A stretch of DNA of 64,000 bases from Puccinia triticina (Eukaryota; Basidiomycota; Pucciniomycetes; Pucciniales; Pucciniaceae). Shown piece by piece: positions 54,617-64,000 of the stretch (position 1 is the stretch's first letter; the number at the start of each line of letters is the position of its first letter). A program made the position numbers and the translations under genes. The notes beneath the pieces were generated by a model. The model was not told the DNA's origin. It searched no databases and saw only the letters and a list, made by a program, of their open reading frames with translations. The DNA lies in assembly GCF_026914185.1 (NCBI RefSeq), contig NC_070574.1, positions 3,100,501 to 3,164,500 on the forward strand, given 5' to 3'.

Positions 54617-55216
54617 TTATTTGGAGATACTACCTGTTTTATTAACTTTCTTGTTTTTCAACTCCGCCGCTTTCCTAAAACTTTCCAAATAACTGTCAGC
54701 AGAAGAAGGAATATGCGCTTGCGCAACCCATGTATCCTCACCCAGCGTAGAAGACTGCCAAGAAATCAAGTATTTGTATTTACCCTTCTTCACGCTTTGG
54801 ACATCCAACACCGCTTTGATTTGTGTCCAATCCACAATCTTATTGTTAGCGTAATAATTATCTTTTATGCCTAAATTTGTCAAGCGCCCTTCCACAGTGT
54901 TGGGGCTAACATAACAAGTCAGTAAGGAAACATTAAACACTGGGTGTAGCTTTGGATAATCCTTGGACAAATCTAACTTGACCGCATTGGGACCAATCAT
55001 CTTCAACACTTGGAAAGGTCCAATGTACCTGTAGTCCAATTTTGAGTTGATGCACCGCAATTGAATGAATTTCCGCAATAATAAAACTTCATCCCCTTCC
55101 TTGTATATAGGCAAATTACGCTTGCCACAATTATAATAGGACACCTGCTTAATTCTTGCTTGATGCAAACAATCAACGGCCGTCTCTTGTGTAACCTGCA
55201 AGCAGCAATGGGCCAC
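54617..55216 (-). pseudogene. gypsy integrase C-terminus with chromodomain
   Basis: GPFQVLKMIGPNAVKLDL and HPVFNVSLLTCYV are the integrase C-terminal (GPY/F-like) module. The chromodomain follows: QIKAVLDVQSVKKGKYKYLI, then SWQSSTLGEDTWVAQAHI. Chromodomains target such elements to heterochromatin. The frame is separated from integrase by the MITE at 55219-55507. Confidence 0.85.
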
Positions 55217-55218
55217 TG

Positions 55219-55507
55219 CACTACACTAACGTTATTGGACAATAACTGTTAGTGTAGCCATTTGATTGACTCCCAAATTCATGTTATTTGTTATCTCAGA
55301 TACAAGTATCCATACTAACAATAACAGGAAATAACAGCAATAACAACAATAACAGGCCTTTTATTGCTACTAACAGGATACAATAACAGTTATTGCTGTT
55401 ATCCATCACTATTTCCTGGGCAAGTTCCTGTATTGTTAGCAACACAAAAAAACAAGATAACAGAAAATGTTGTTATTGTTAACACTAACAAATAAAGTTA
55501 GTGTATT
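55219..55507. mobile_element. MITE rich in AATAACA motifs, in integrase
   Basis: Ends carry ACACTAACGTTATT and the complement of AAAGTTAGTGTATT. Flanks GGGCCACTG and GGCCCACTG look like a 9-bp duplication differing at one position. Removing it restores continuity of the integrase coding sequence (LQQQWA to AHCCLQ). The interior is dominated by AATAACA and its complement. Confidence 0.65.
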
Positions 55508-55569
55508 GGCCCACTGTTGCTGCAAGTCAATTAAAAATTCATCCAACTCTTTCCGCCCCGTGTTTTTAG

Positions 55570-56392
55570 TTAAAATGTTAAACCTAGGATTGAAACCGTA
55601 ATTAAAGAAAAAAGGGAAATCTTTAAAATTCCCGAGTCAGTATTGTTTATAGAGAACTCCGCCATTTCCAAACATTTGTCCCAGTTATCCTGATAATAAG
55701 AACAAAAATGTTGAAGGTAGTCCTCCAATACCTGATTCATGCGTTCCGTCTGTCCATTGGTTTGTGGATGATAAGCCATAGAAAGAGCCAACTTGATGTT
55801 CAACGATTTCATCAACGCCTTCCAAAAATCACTAACAAAAGTACTACCCGGGTCAGAAACTATTTTATCTGGAAACCCATGATACTTGAAAATATGCTTC
55901 CTGAACAAAGCCGCCAAGACACTTGAGGACAAAGATTCCTTACATGGAATAAAATGAGTTAGTTTACTTAAAATATCAACAACTACTAGGATAGAATCAA
56001 AACCTCCGGCCAACGGCAACTTAACAATCATATCCATGCCAATGACACTCCAAGGTTTAGAATCCGCAACCAAAGAGACCAGCTTTCCATCCGGCAATCG
56101 TTGCTTAGCTTCAACTCGCTGACATGAGTCACAGCTTCTAACGTAATTGATCACAAAACTCGCTACCCCAGGCCACGAAAAGGTCCGCGTCAAGGTTGAC
56201 AATGTCCGCGCCATTCCCGGGTGACCCACCGTTGGCGAGTCGTGATAAAGTGTCACTAATTGAGTAAACTTGATCAACAAAACAGACTCCCGACATAGCC
56301 TTTTCCTTATCAGTGTATTTGCCCTTGAAAAATCTCAAAAGATTGCAGGAAGGTCTCTGAAAAAATAAATCATGAGAAGTAAATGCTGGCAA
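55570..56392 (-). pseudogene. gypsy integrase core
   Basis: Zinc-binding HHCC (HDSPTVGHPGM ... CDSCQRVEA), then catalytic residues in IGMDMIVKLP (D), KIVSDPGSTFVSDF (D) and HPQTNGQTERMNQ (E), all present. Frames shift near 56140-56280 and again after 55600, so it is not continuous. Confidence 0.85.
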
Positions 56393-56418
56393 GCTCGTGT
56401 TTGACGGCTCATCTATTA

Positions 56419-56617
56419 GGGGGGTTCACAATTGAAATTTGTAAAACTTTAGGACCCATTTTAACCTGTTTATCAACATATTTTTAAAAAGTTGATCAAT
56501 TGCACTGATTGATCAGTCACACCTTTTTCTGGACATCTTGCCAAAATTTTAAAATAATGTTCATAAAGGCCTTAAAACAACCTCCAAAGTTTTATAAAAT
56601 TCAATTGCGAACCCCCC
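56419..56617. mobile_element. TA-flanked MITE (199 bp)
   Basis: TIRs GGGGGGTTCRCAATTGAA over about 35 bp, TA on each side (56417-56418, 56618-56619). It interrupts the gypsy region between RNase H and integrase. Confidence 0.8.
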
Positions 56618-56619
56618 TA

Positions 56620-57434
56620 TTGCACCACAATCCACTATTTGTTTCACAATAAGATCAACATCTGAACTCAAAGGCTTACCGTCATAATAATCTTCTCTCT
56701 GGCTTGGACCATCAGCCGGATTCATAAATCCACTCACATGATATATCAGCATATTGAAATTGTCTAAAAATAGGGCCCATCGAGCCTGTTTAGGAGATAA
56801 GTATTTAGCAGTTTTAAAATACAGTAAGTTTGAGTGATTTGAAAACATTTTGACTGGCTTCTTGGTACCCATCAACCGCGCCCGCCATTCCTTGCACGCC
56901 GAAACAATCGCTAATAGCTTGAGATCAAAAATCTTCCAAGATCGCTCTTGTTCCAAAAGCTCGCGGGAGAAATAGCTGACTGGAAACAAATTACCTCGTG
57001 AGTCTGGTTGGCTTAATACTGCTGCAATAGCATAACCTGAATAATCAACATGCACTATCCTATCTTTCTCAAAGTCAAAGTGCAAAAGTAAGTGTTCATC
57101 AACAAATAAACGCTTCAATCTGTCAAACGCCTCATGAGCCATGGTAGAGTCCAAAGCCGTCGCATCGCTATACTTCTCTTGCGTTAATGTAGTCAACAGA
57201 CCCGCCACCGTAGAAAAATGATGAACAAAACGCCTGTAAAAATTAGTGAACCCCAAAAATTTGCGCAATCCTCGCACTGTTATTGGGAAAGGCCATTCTT
57301 AAGCTTATTTGAATTCATCTTGAGTCCTTTATCTGTAATATCAAACCCCAAAAACGTCACCTTAGAACAGAAAAACTCACATTTATTCAGGGACGCTTTC
57401 AAAGAGTACTCGCAAAGTTTCTGTAAAATGTTAT
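56620..57434 (-). pseudogene. gypsy RT end and RNase H
   Basis: CEYSLKASLNKCEFF and VTFLGFDITDKGLKM belong to the RT thumb; GLRKFLGFTNFYRRFVHHFS to the connection; HVDYSGYAIAAVLSQ, KLLAIVSACKEWR and SNHSNLLYF to RNase H. Usual catalytic positions look altered (KxLLAIV region preceded by DL rather than KE; SNH instead of TDH). A frameshift lies near 57280. Confidence 0.8.
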
Positions 57435-57622
57435 TGTTGAGGTTGTGTAGTTTTGTTTCTTTTCTCCTCAAGTCTTTATGCTTCAAACCTTTCTTGTACA
57501 TATCACAGCTTGTGACATTTCAGCTTTGTAGTCAACTGGAGCAGCAGACGTGGAAGGACCTTTCCTCATCCTTCCACAAACATCCTCATCAATTCTGCTG
57601 TTCCAGATTCATCACTGCAACA
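57435..57622 (+). mobile_element. Solo copia LTR (188 bp) in gypsy RT
   Basis: It begins TGTTGAGG and ends TGCAACA, flanked by an exact 5-bp duplication GTTAT (57430-57434, 57623-57627). It shares GCAGCAGACGTGGAAGGAC and CTCATCCTTCCAC with the LTRs of the copia element at 8092-13584 (there GCAGCAGGCGTGGAAGGAC), so it is a related family. Confidence 0.85.
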
Positions 57623-57627
57623 GTTAT

Positions 57628-58171
57628 TAAGATCTACAAAGTGTTGTTCCCTCGTCTTTGAATAAATCAGTATATCATCAATGTAAACAAAGCAACAGAC
57701 ATCTAAAAATTCCCGCAGAACATGCTGGATAAAGCGTTGAAAAGTAGCTGGCAAATTAGCCAAACCAAATGGCATTACCTGATATTTGTAAAGACCCCAG
57801 GGAGTACAAAATGCAGTTTTCCATTTGTGACCCTCCGCTACCGGCAACAAATTGAAAGCCGCTCTAAGATCTATTTTTGAAAGAAATTTACAGCCTTGCA
57901 AATTGTTCAGCAAATGAGATATAACTGGCAGGGGATAAGAATCTCAAACCATCAAACTATTCAGCATTTGATAATCCACACACGGGCAATTAGCCTTCCC
58001 AGGAACCTTTACATAAAATATGGAGCCGCCGCCAAAGAGGAAGAGACTCTGATGAAACCCTTTGCAAGATTTTCATCCACATACCGCTTCAGCTCTTCCC
58101 TTTCCGGCTTACTTAGGTTGTACATTTTTCCAAAAGGAGGAACTGCCCCCTCTTTCAAATTCACCATGTAA
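57628..58171 (-). pseudogene. gypsy reverse transcriptase, N-terminal and palm
   Basis: MVNLKEGAVPPFGKMYNLSK, then EELKRYVDENLAKGFI, LSKIDLRAAFNLLPV, TAFCTPWGLYKYQVMPFGL and the catalytic CFVYIDDILIYS. A frame break lies near 57900-58020. The domain is bounded by two solo LTRs. Confidence 0.85.
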
Positions 58172-58183
58172 TCAAAGTGCCCT

Positions 58184-58688
58184 TGTTGGGTTTTTCATCT
58201 CTTCCTTCTGCCTCATATCATCAGTTGTTCTCTGATCCCATGTTTTGCTCACTCCTAAGTATCTTGCACCCATTATGGTATCTTTTATTCATGTCATGTT
58301 ACTGCCTTATACTAAACTTGTTGACTTAGATCCCTGTTATAGTTCTGACTGCTAGCTTTCATGTCTACTGATATTCTCTTGTGCGCGTGCGCTCCATTTG
58401 TGACAGACTTGAATCTTGTATGATATCCTTGGTTGAGATTCCATTTCCTTCTAGTGTTTTCTTTGCATATTCATTATCTTTTCTACCACAAGTCTTGCCA
58501 GTGTACCTAGTCTATATATACCTTAGCCTAGCCCTGCGCAATAACACCATTGGTTCTTCCTCTATTTTTTCTGCGCCTCCTATCCGAGCCGATCCAGTGA
58601 GCTTCTCCTCCTCGCTGTCCTCTCTTGAGCCCAAAGGCTCATCTCTGTGCCTTGTTTTGTGCTGCGGTCTTCTCGTGAAATCCCTTCA
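58184..58688 (+). mobile_element. Solo LTR, 505-bp family, copy 2
   Basis: It begins TGTTGGGT and ends CCCTTCA, with exact 5-bp duplication GCCCT (58179-58183, 58689-58693). Removing it rejoins the gypsy frame (KLPPHQG to HFDYMV). Copy 1 is at 20305-20812. Confidence 0.85.
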
Positions 58689-58693
58689 GCCCT

Positions 58694-59290
58694 TGATGTG
58701 GAGGAAGTTTGGTTAATGCTTCCATGACAAATACATCAGAAAACTTGGAAGTAAGCGTATCAGATTCATTACAAAGGGTAGAACAAATCTCTTGTATATA
58801 ATCATACATTACAATATCACCCTCAGAACCACCGACAAAAGTCCCTGAGTTTCCTGATATAATGTCTGCTGAAGCTAGCTTAGTTAAATGAAGTACAACA
58901 TGAGAAGAAAGAAATGAATAAGATAAAATTTTGCCAGATGACGCCGCCAACCCGTTGAAAGAGTTACATTGCAACAGAACCGCCATTTATGGTGTTCAAA
59001 GTTGGTTTGCATAATTTTATGCATGCATAAATCATAAAATCATAAAAATATGTTGGTGAGGAAATTTTGTATTACATAATCAGACAGGCATATTCCCTGC
59101 AAAAAAGTTTTTATGATTTTATGATTTATGCATGCATAAAATTATGCAAACCAACTTTGAACACCATAATTGGAAAAATCTCAATATTCATCTGCTCGGC
59201 AAAATTTATGTCTATAAATGAAGCGGACGCGCCTGAATCAACCAGTACAGAAACATCAGCCTGCATCTTATCACGAATCAACAAGGATCC
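58694..59290 (-). pseudogene. gypsy protease region
   Basis: VSVLVDSGASASFIDINFAE carries the aspartyl protease DSGA motif; after the MITE at 58990-59166 the frame continues AVLLQCNSFNGLAASSGK to EALTKLPPHQG, the usual protease-RT linker. Confidence 0.8.
58990..59166. mobile_element. TA-flanked MITE, family 2 copy 2 (177 bp)
   Basis: Same length and TIRs as 23736-23912; TA at 58988-58989 and 59167-59168. Inserted in the gypsy protease. Confidence 0.85.
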
Positions 59291-59320
59291 CTTAAAGAAA
59301 GGGTGATGATCTGGGCGAGG

Positions 59321-60400
59321 TTACTTCTGTATTAAATGAGACTGCTTACTATTGTTCTCACTGAACTTCTCCGCCATGCAGGAATTGAAGTAAATTTTGC
59401 CAGCTAACATGGGTTCCATTTCAACAGCATCAACCACCAAAGACGGATCTTCATCCTTTCCTTCCGCGTTGGACACCCTCTTCTTAAACAGCAAACCATT
59501 GACTTCCGCCAGAGACTGACACTTCTTCCCTTTATCAGGGCGTCCCACAGGTGGTGTCACAGCAGCCAAATCCGGTCGAGGAGCTCCCGGCGCTTGGCGA
59601 GCAGAAGTCAATTGTTGGTCTGATTGATTCTTGGGTGCCCACATTGAATCACTTCTCTTGCCGCCCAATCTCTTCTTTCTTCCTGCTCGACTACCCCATT
59701 CCTTCCACAAGGCTATCATGTCGGTCATGTCCATCTCCATCGCTTCCCCCAAAACACAACCACAAGCGTTGTCATGAGCCGTGTCATACTCACCCCCACA
59801 ACAAATACAGATTCCACAATCCATGCAACCCTTGCAAAACGCGGTGTACAAAAAACCAACATCTTTCATTGCAGCCAAAATTTCATTGAGATCCATGGGT
59901 TCTCCCTCCGTAAGTTTAACATGAGCTACTGGAGGGCGCGAAGTTGGAGGAAGTTGAGGGGGATGAGATTTAAAAATCTGACCAGAACCCGCTTGAGAAT
60001 GAGACTGTTGACCCTTTTGATGAGATTGGGGATCGAGAATTTTGCTGACACCCGCCACATTCCGTGAGACCAATGCCACAATCTCTTGTCTTACTTCCAA
60101 GTCAACCGATTTGTCCCAAGCGCCTCAGAAAAGAGCCAGTTTGATAATGTTTGGGTCAATCGCCTTGTTGTAAGCGAGACATTTGGTTTGTTCAGCCAAT
60201 TTGAGGGGTCAAAGTAACGCATTGAAGATGATGTTAAATTCTTCTACCAATTTATTTCCCTGACAAGCCGCATTAAAGGCGGCTTCTGCTTGTTCTAATT
60301 TATGTTGATTAGCAAATGTGTTCTTGATTGTAAGAAGAAAACTAGAGGCCAAGGCGGCTGCGCCGCTGCAGGAGTCAATTTATGTAAGTCTGTGATCTCC
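59321..60400 (-). pseudogene. gypsy Gag, C-terminal part
   Basis: Capsid-like AALASSFLLTIKNTFANQHK and AFNAACQGNKLVEEFNIIF lead into a region with clustered cysteines (CKGCMDCGICICCGGEYD). Two in-frame TGA codons (near 60210 and 60126) stand where Arg would fit (ALL-stop-PLK, LF-stop-GAW). Confidence 0.7.
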
Positions 60401-60462
60401 CAGTATATGTTGCAGCTTATTAATGTATGATTTCAGTATCTTCACATTGAAATCCACATATC

Positions 60463-60590
60463 TTTTTACTGTGTTTATGGTACAGAAGGTGAAAGTGGCC
60501 CATTATAGCACTGTATTTACAGGGGCTCAATGGAAAGATCTGTAACATGGGCCAAGCTTGCCTTCTGTACCACAAACACAGTGAAAAAAT
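60463..60590. mobile_element. Short MITE (about 128 bp)
   Basis: TTTTTACTGTGTTTATGGTA at the left is matched by the complement of TACCACAAACACAGTGAAAA at the right; TIRs about 40 bp around a GGCCCAT core. Boundaries approximate. From 60591 to 61315 nothing else is recognised. Confidence 0.6.
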
Positions 60591-61315
60591 GTATGAATTT
60601 GAAAGTGAGATATTCAAAACACTTATTCATAAACAACAAAATTAACTAATGAATATTATATATAAATGGATAGATGAATGAAAACCTCACGATGGCATTT
60701 CATGATCAGTAATTAGACTTCCATTCTAATTTTGTTTGAGCACTGTTAAGGGTCCCTGTTTTCCATCTGACTTGGCATGGGCTTACTGATTTTTGTTGAG
60801 TTGAGTCAAATAGACTCTTGTTGCCTAGAGCTGGGATTTGATAAATGGAAATCCTACATTCAGTGAGCTTGAAAAATCTCAATGCCTCCCCCTCATGCCT
60901 CATGCAGAATCATTATAGTATCTGATGGAAAAACCTCTCATTGTGCAAACACAACTTTTTCTACAAGCTGAAGGGATATTTTATAAAGCTTTCATTCTAC
61001 CTAGGTAGTTGGAAAGTGTCAAAGAAAGATAGGTTATGTCTGTTTCTTATTAATCCAGGCTGCCAGGTTTGTGTTTGAAATTTTTGATGTAAATTTTAGA
61101 CTGGTGGTATGTATGGCATCAGTAATTAATCAAAAATCAAACTGTCAGATTTATACACAAAATGAGGCAAACTACTGCACTTGGTTCCTGAGAAGGAAGA
61201 AAGAAATATAGGGCCTTGAGCGAGATCTTTGCATTGAAAGGCAAAATAAAGGATAAATAGTACAAGGTTTGAAAACTTTGAGTTTCAACTGATACATCAA
61301 CAGGTACATGAACAC

Positions 61316-61990
61316 TGTTGTGGGAGTGGAGGCGACGGGAGGCGGCCAGCAGCCAGCGCGACTGGGCGGCCGTCGTCTCGCTGTTGTTGCCGGCGAGGGA
61401 TTGGATGTGGAGGGTGAGCTGGCAGGTCTTCTGGTCGACGCCAAAGGTGAACACCGAACAGCCGTTGGCAGAAATGCCGAGGATGTCGGCGCGATGGGCG
61501 CGGATCGTCTGGCGCCGCACACACGACTTGGCGTCCCAGAAATGCACATTGCCCAGCGAGTTGCCCAAGATTATCGTGCCACTGGAGAGATAGAGATGTT
61601 TTCAGAGGCGGCTGGTGTGGTGAGAGAGAGAGAGAGAAAGGGCGACTGACTTGAGGACGGCGACGGTCCAGACGAGTGTGTGTTCTCCCTGGAGTTTCTC
61701 AACGGTCATCCGGTTGAGACAACGGCCGGAGCCGGCGGCCCACTTGCGCAGACTGGGTTCGGCGCCGCCGGCGACGAGGAAGACTGCGATTTGTTGGGGT
61801 CCTGGAGCAGGAGAGGAGTTTCGGAGGGTGAGATGCCCCAGGCGAGGCTGAGGAGACGGGTCTTGCAGGGGTCGAGCTTGCAGACGAGCTCAAGCTGGTT
61901 GTCGGCGATGGCGCCGTGGTCGCAGCCAGTGGCCAGCCGGGTGTGTGCGGGGGAGGGGGCGAGGGACCAGATGGCGACGGAGGAGGGCAT
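61316..61990 (-). pseudogene. Truncated UTP4/Cirhin-like WD40 gene fragment
   Basis: The minus strand encodes SVAIWSLAPSPAHTRLATGC, LELVCKLDPCKTRLLSLAWG, then (shifted frame) LVAGGAEPSLRKWAAGSGRC and RMTVEKLQGEHTLVWTVAVL; after an intron (donor GTCAGT, acceptor CTCCAG near 61581) it continues GTIILGNSLGNVHFWD, RQTIRAHRADILG, GVDQKTCQLTL and WLLAASRRLHSH, where homology stops. These are UTP4 WD40 blades (SSU processome, pre-18S rRNA). A frameshift near 61800, an internal loss after CDHGAI, and both ends missing show it is a captured fragment with its intron retained. It is GC-rich unlike the flanking DNA and sits within a gypsy Gag. Confidence 0.75.
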
Positions 61991-62254
61991 GGCCAGGGTG
62001 CGCTAAGCACGTAGTTGTGATGGGCGTGTGGGCTGGTGGCTGGTGTCCATGAGAGTGGTAACTGGTCCCTTACCTGGTTAGGACCGTTTTGAAAGGCGGA
62101 GGTTACTCTTGGCTTGTGAGCGGTGGCGCGGTGATTATTGCCTTGACAATGACGGGGGTTGGGATGGGGTGCGGTGCTGACAGTTTGCGGTGTTGTGCTT
62201 GAGGCAAGGCCAGATTGTCTATAAAAGGTGGGCTGGTGTGCGGGGAGATTGTTC

Positions 62255-62882
62255 CGAGCTTAACTAAGCCTCTCCGAGGAGGCGCGAAGCGTCTCCGAAG
62301 GAGAGGCTTAGGACTAATGTCCCATATTTGGCCTGAGGCTGACGGATTTTTTCAATGAAAATGTGTGATTTTGTGTTTACAACTCTCCTACAACTTGGTA
62401 TCACCTCATAATCCAAATCCCAGTTGGCCATGTCTAGCCCTTGATCTCAGCTGTCTTGTACATGTTTTTTCAAGTAAATTCATCAAGAACTGGCCACTCA
62501 GCAGCCATTCTTGTAAGGGCATTTTCTGAGCAATGTGACAGACCCGCCGGGCCATTTGCAGGTCAAGTACAGACACTTTCTCACGGTTTCAGCCTTGCAA
62601 GGCCTCGCAAGCCATGCTTTTACAACAATTTTTTTTTCAAGGGATGGGGGTAGGTGTTGTGTTAAACACGCCAGAATATGTAGAAAGAAAATCTGATTCT
62701 AATGATGCCAGAGGCTGTGAAGAAATCCAATGAGTATACAGTGATATGGGGGATATAAGGAATTTTTAGATGTTTGGCTGGGCAGCCTCAGGCCAAATAT
62801 CGGACATTAGGCACAAGTCCCTCCCGCAAGCGGGAGGGTGCTCGCGCCCCGCGAGCCCAGGGAGGGACTTGTGTTAAGTTCG
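62255..62882. mobile_element. Mutator-like non-autonomous element (628 bp)
   Basis: Ends CGAGCTTAAC and GTTAAGTTCG, flanked by an exact 9-bp duplication AGATTGTTC (62246-62254, 62883-62891). The TIRs contain internal hairpins, GCCTCTCC ... GGAGAGGC on the left and AAGTCCCTCCCGC ... GGGAGGGACTT on the right, then ATATTTGGCCTGAGGCTG on the left and its complement on the right. Short frames inside show no domain. Confidence 0.85.
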
Positions 62883-62979
62883 AGATTGTTCCTCAGTCGA
62901 ACCGCTGTGCTGCACTTCCAGCCAGGGGTTTGGCTCATGCTTCTCCGCTGTTGCATTTGCGCAGTTTGGGGGGCTTATT

Positions 62980-62997
62980 CGGTGCCCCCCCCCCCCT
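62980..62997. repeat. Poly-C tract
   Basis: A run of C residues between the 9-bp-duplication element and the remaining Gag sequence; another such run is at 54062-54075. Length may be unreliable. Confidence 0.7.
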
Positions 62998-63269
62998 TTG
63001 CATAATGCCCTTGCGGCGCGCTGGGGGTCATCTGGTCACTACTTTTTAACCCCGCTAGACAGGGATGGGTAGTGGGGCGTCTCTGTTGGGTTTTTGATTT
63101 TTTTGTATTTGCTGTCACTATTTTGTGTCAATTTTATTTGTTGGATAGGCCCATACTTTTTTTCTTGTGACGGAATAGGGGGAACCTTTGACTTTTTTTT
63201 TTGTAATTTGTGTGAATTTTAGGGGAAACCCTTGATCTTTGGTTTTGTGTTTCCCTGTCTTTAATAAAC

Positions 63270-64000
63270 TTGGATAATTGGAATCAAGTAACTCCTTAAT
63301 AACATAATCCATTTTGGCCAAAGCTTGCAACACCGGTAAATTCAGGACCAAAGCATTCTTTGAAAGTAACCCACACCACTAAATGTAAGAGGGCACCTCT
63401 TTGTCCATTCAACCAGATGCCGGGTGAAAAAAACCTGAAATCCATAAAATTTTCTGCTTCTCGGTGACTAACTGATTGCCAATCCGTTCAAAGGTGTTTC
63501 TTATATAGAAACAGAAATTGTTAGTCTCACACGGCATTCCCGTAAAGTAGATATGAGCATCATGAGGGGGTTCTATGAAAATTTGGTGTTGCTCAACAGC
63601 CGCCGGTTGAACAGAAGAAAACTCCAATCAACCAAGTCGCCCCGCCAATCCTTTGTTGTAGCCATCCACAACGCCACAAAGATGAGCAATAGTCTGTTGA
63701 TTTTCAGCTTGAAACTTTCGAAGTTTGGTGTGAAAAACAGACTTGATGTCGTTGGCTTTGGTCTGCAAGGCTGCAATTGGCGTCTTGTCTTGACGGGCTT
63801 GTGCATTCAAAACCGTGATGGACGCCGATTGAGACTGAATCAAATTGGATTGGACTGAGTTATCCACCGGTAAATTCAACAATAAAATTGATAAATCATT
63901 GTCCTGTTGACCAATGTAAAGCTCAAAAGTGTTCCTGAGAACCTTTTGCTGAGTGCAGAAAGGGATGAATGAGGTTACCTCTGCCTTTCCTGGGTCACTA
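63270..64000 (-). pseudogene. gypsy Gag, N-terminal part, off right edge
   Basis: Minus-strand frames LNLPVDNSVQSNLIQSQSAS, QIFIEPPHDAHIYFTGMPCE, NFCFYIRNTFERIGNQLV and ILWISGFFHPASG look like a retroviral-type capsid (YFTG ... ISGFF) and line up before the Gag piece at 60400. Frames change at 63627 and again near 63400. The 60.4-63.4 kb insert separates the two Gag parts. Confidence 0.6.

Larger units (their letters stand above)
54134..64000 (-). mobile_element. Ty3/gypsy chromovirus, degraded and multiply interrupted
   Basis: Reading the minus strand from the right edge: Gag (64000-63390 and 60400-59321), protease (about 59290-58700), RT (58171-57628), connection/RNase H (57434-56620), integrase (56280-55520), integrase C-terminus and chromodomain (55216-54617), 3' LTR (54579-54134). 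RT-RH-IN order is gypsy, and the chromodomain marks a chromovirus. Interruptions: MITEs at 55219-55507, 56419-56617, 58990-59166, solo LTRs at 57435-57622 and 58184-58688, and a 3-kb insert in Gag. Stops and frameshifts are present in Gag and pol. The 5' LTR lies beyond the window. Confidence 0.9.

Overview
The window looks like nuclear DNA of a basidiomycete fungus, most probably a rust (Pucciniales). The evidence is host genes with many short introns, branch points of CTAAC/CTGAC type, several GC-AG introns, fungal orthologues (PSP1, NudC, sterol glucosyltransferase, Dbp3, Ubr1, a Ybt1-like ABCC transporter) and a very high load of nested transposons. The species assignment is inference; exon structures were worked out by hand from reading phase, splice motifs and family knowledge.

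Layout. 1-1014 (-): 5' part of an ABCC transporter gene running off the left edge. 3008-5622 (-): PSP1-domain gene. 6.0-22.3 kb: repeat territory, with a minisatellite-bearing TIR element, a hAT transposase pseudogene split by a Ty1/copia element (TSD AAGTC), a 1.6 kb non-autonomous hAT element (TSD GTAGGCAT) and a 3.3 kb TIR element. 22.6-23.5 kb (-): NudC. 24.0-25.5 kb: foldback element. 25.9-47.2 kb: host gene block, with a possible small secreted protein (-), sterol-type UDP-glucosyltransferase (-), Dbp3 helicase (-), Ubr1 E3 ligase (-) and, divergently, a complete 23-exon ABCC transporter (+) paralogous to the one at the left edge. 48.2-48.8 kb (+): three-exon small secreted protein. 49.3-53.8 kb: MITEs, a hAT transposase relic split by a 1.7 kb foldback, and another minisatellite. 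54.1-64.0 kb (-): an old Ty3/gypsy chromovirus broken by at least three MITEs, two solo LTRs with exact 5-bp target duplications, and a 3 kb insert carrying an intron-containing fragment of a UTP4-like gene.

The most unusual signal is a small four-exon gene present three times (16630-17101, 19086-19556, 21443-21906). Each copy has a 40-nt first exon, phase-1 introns throughout, branch-point-like motifs and a short basic C-terminus with a CGT(T)-rich last exon. Each lies inside a non-autonomous DNA transposon next to a minisatellite whose units are themselves palindromes. Only the middle copy has an intact frame (77 aa). I do not recognise the protein.
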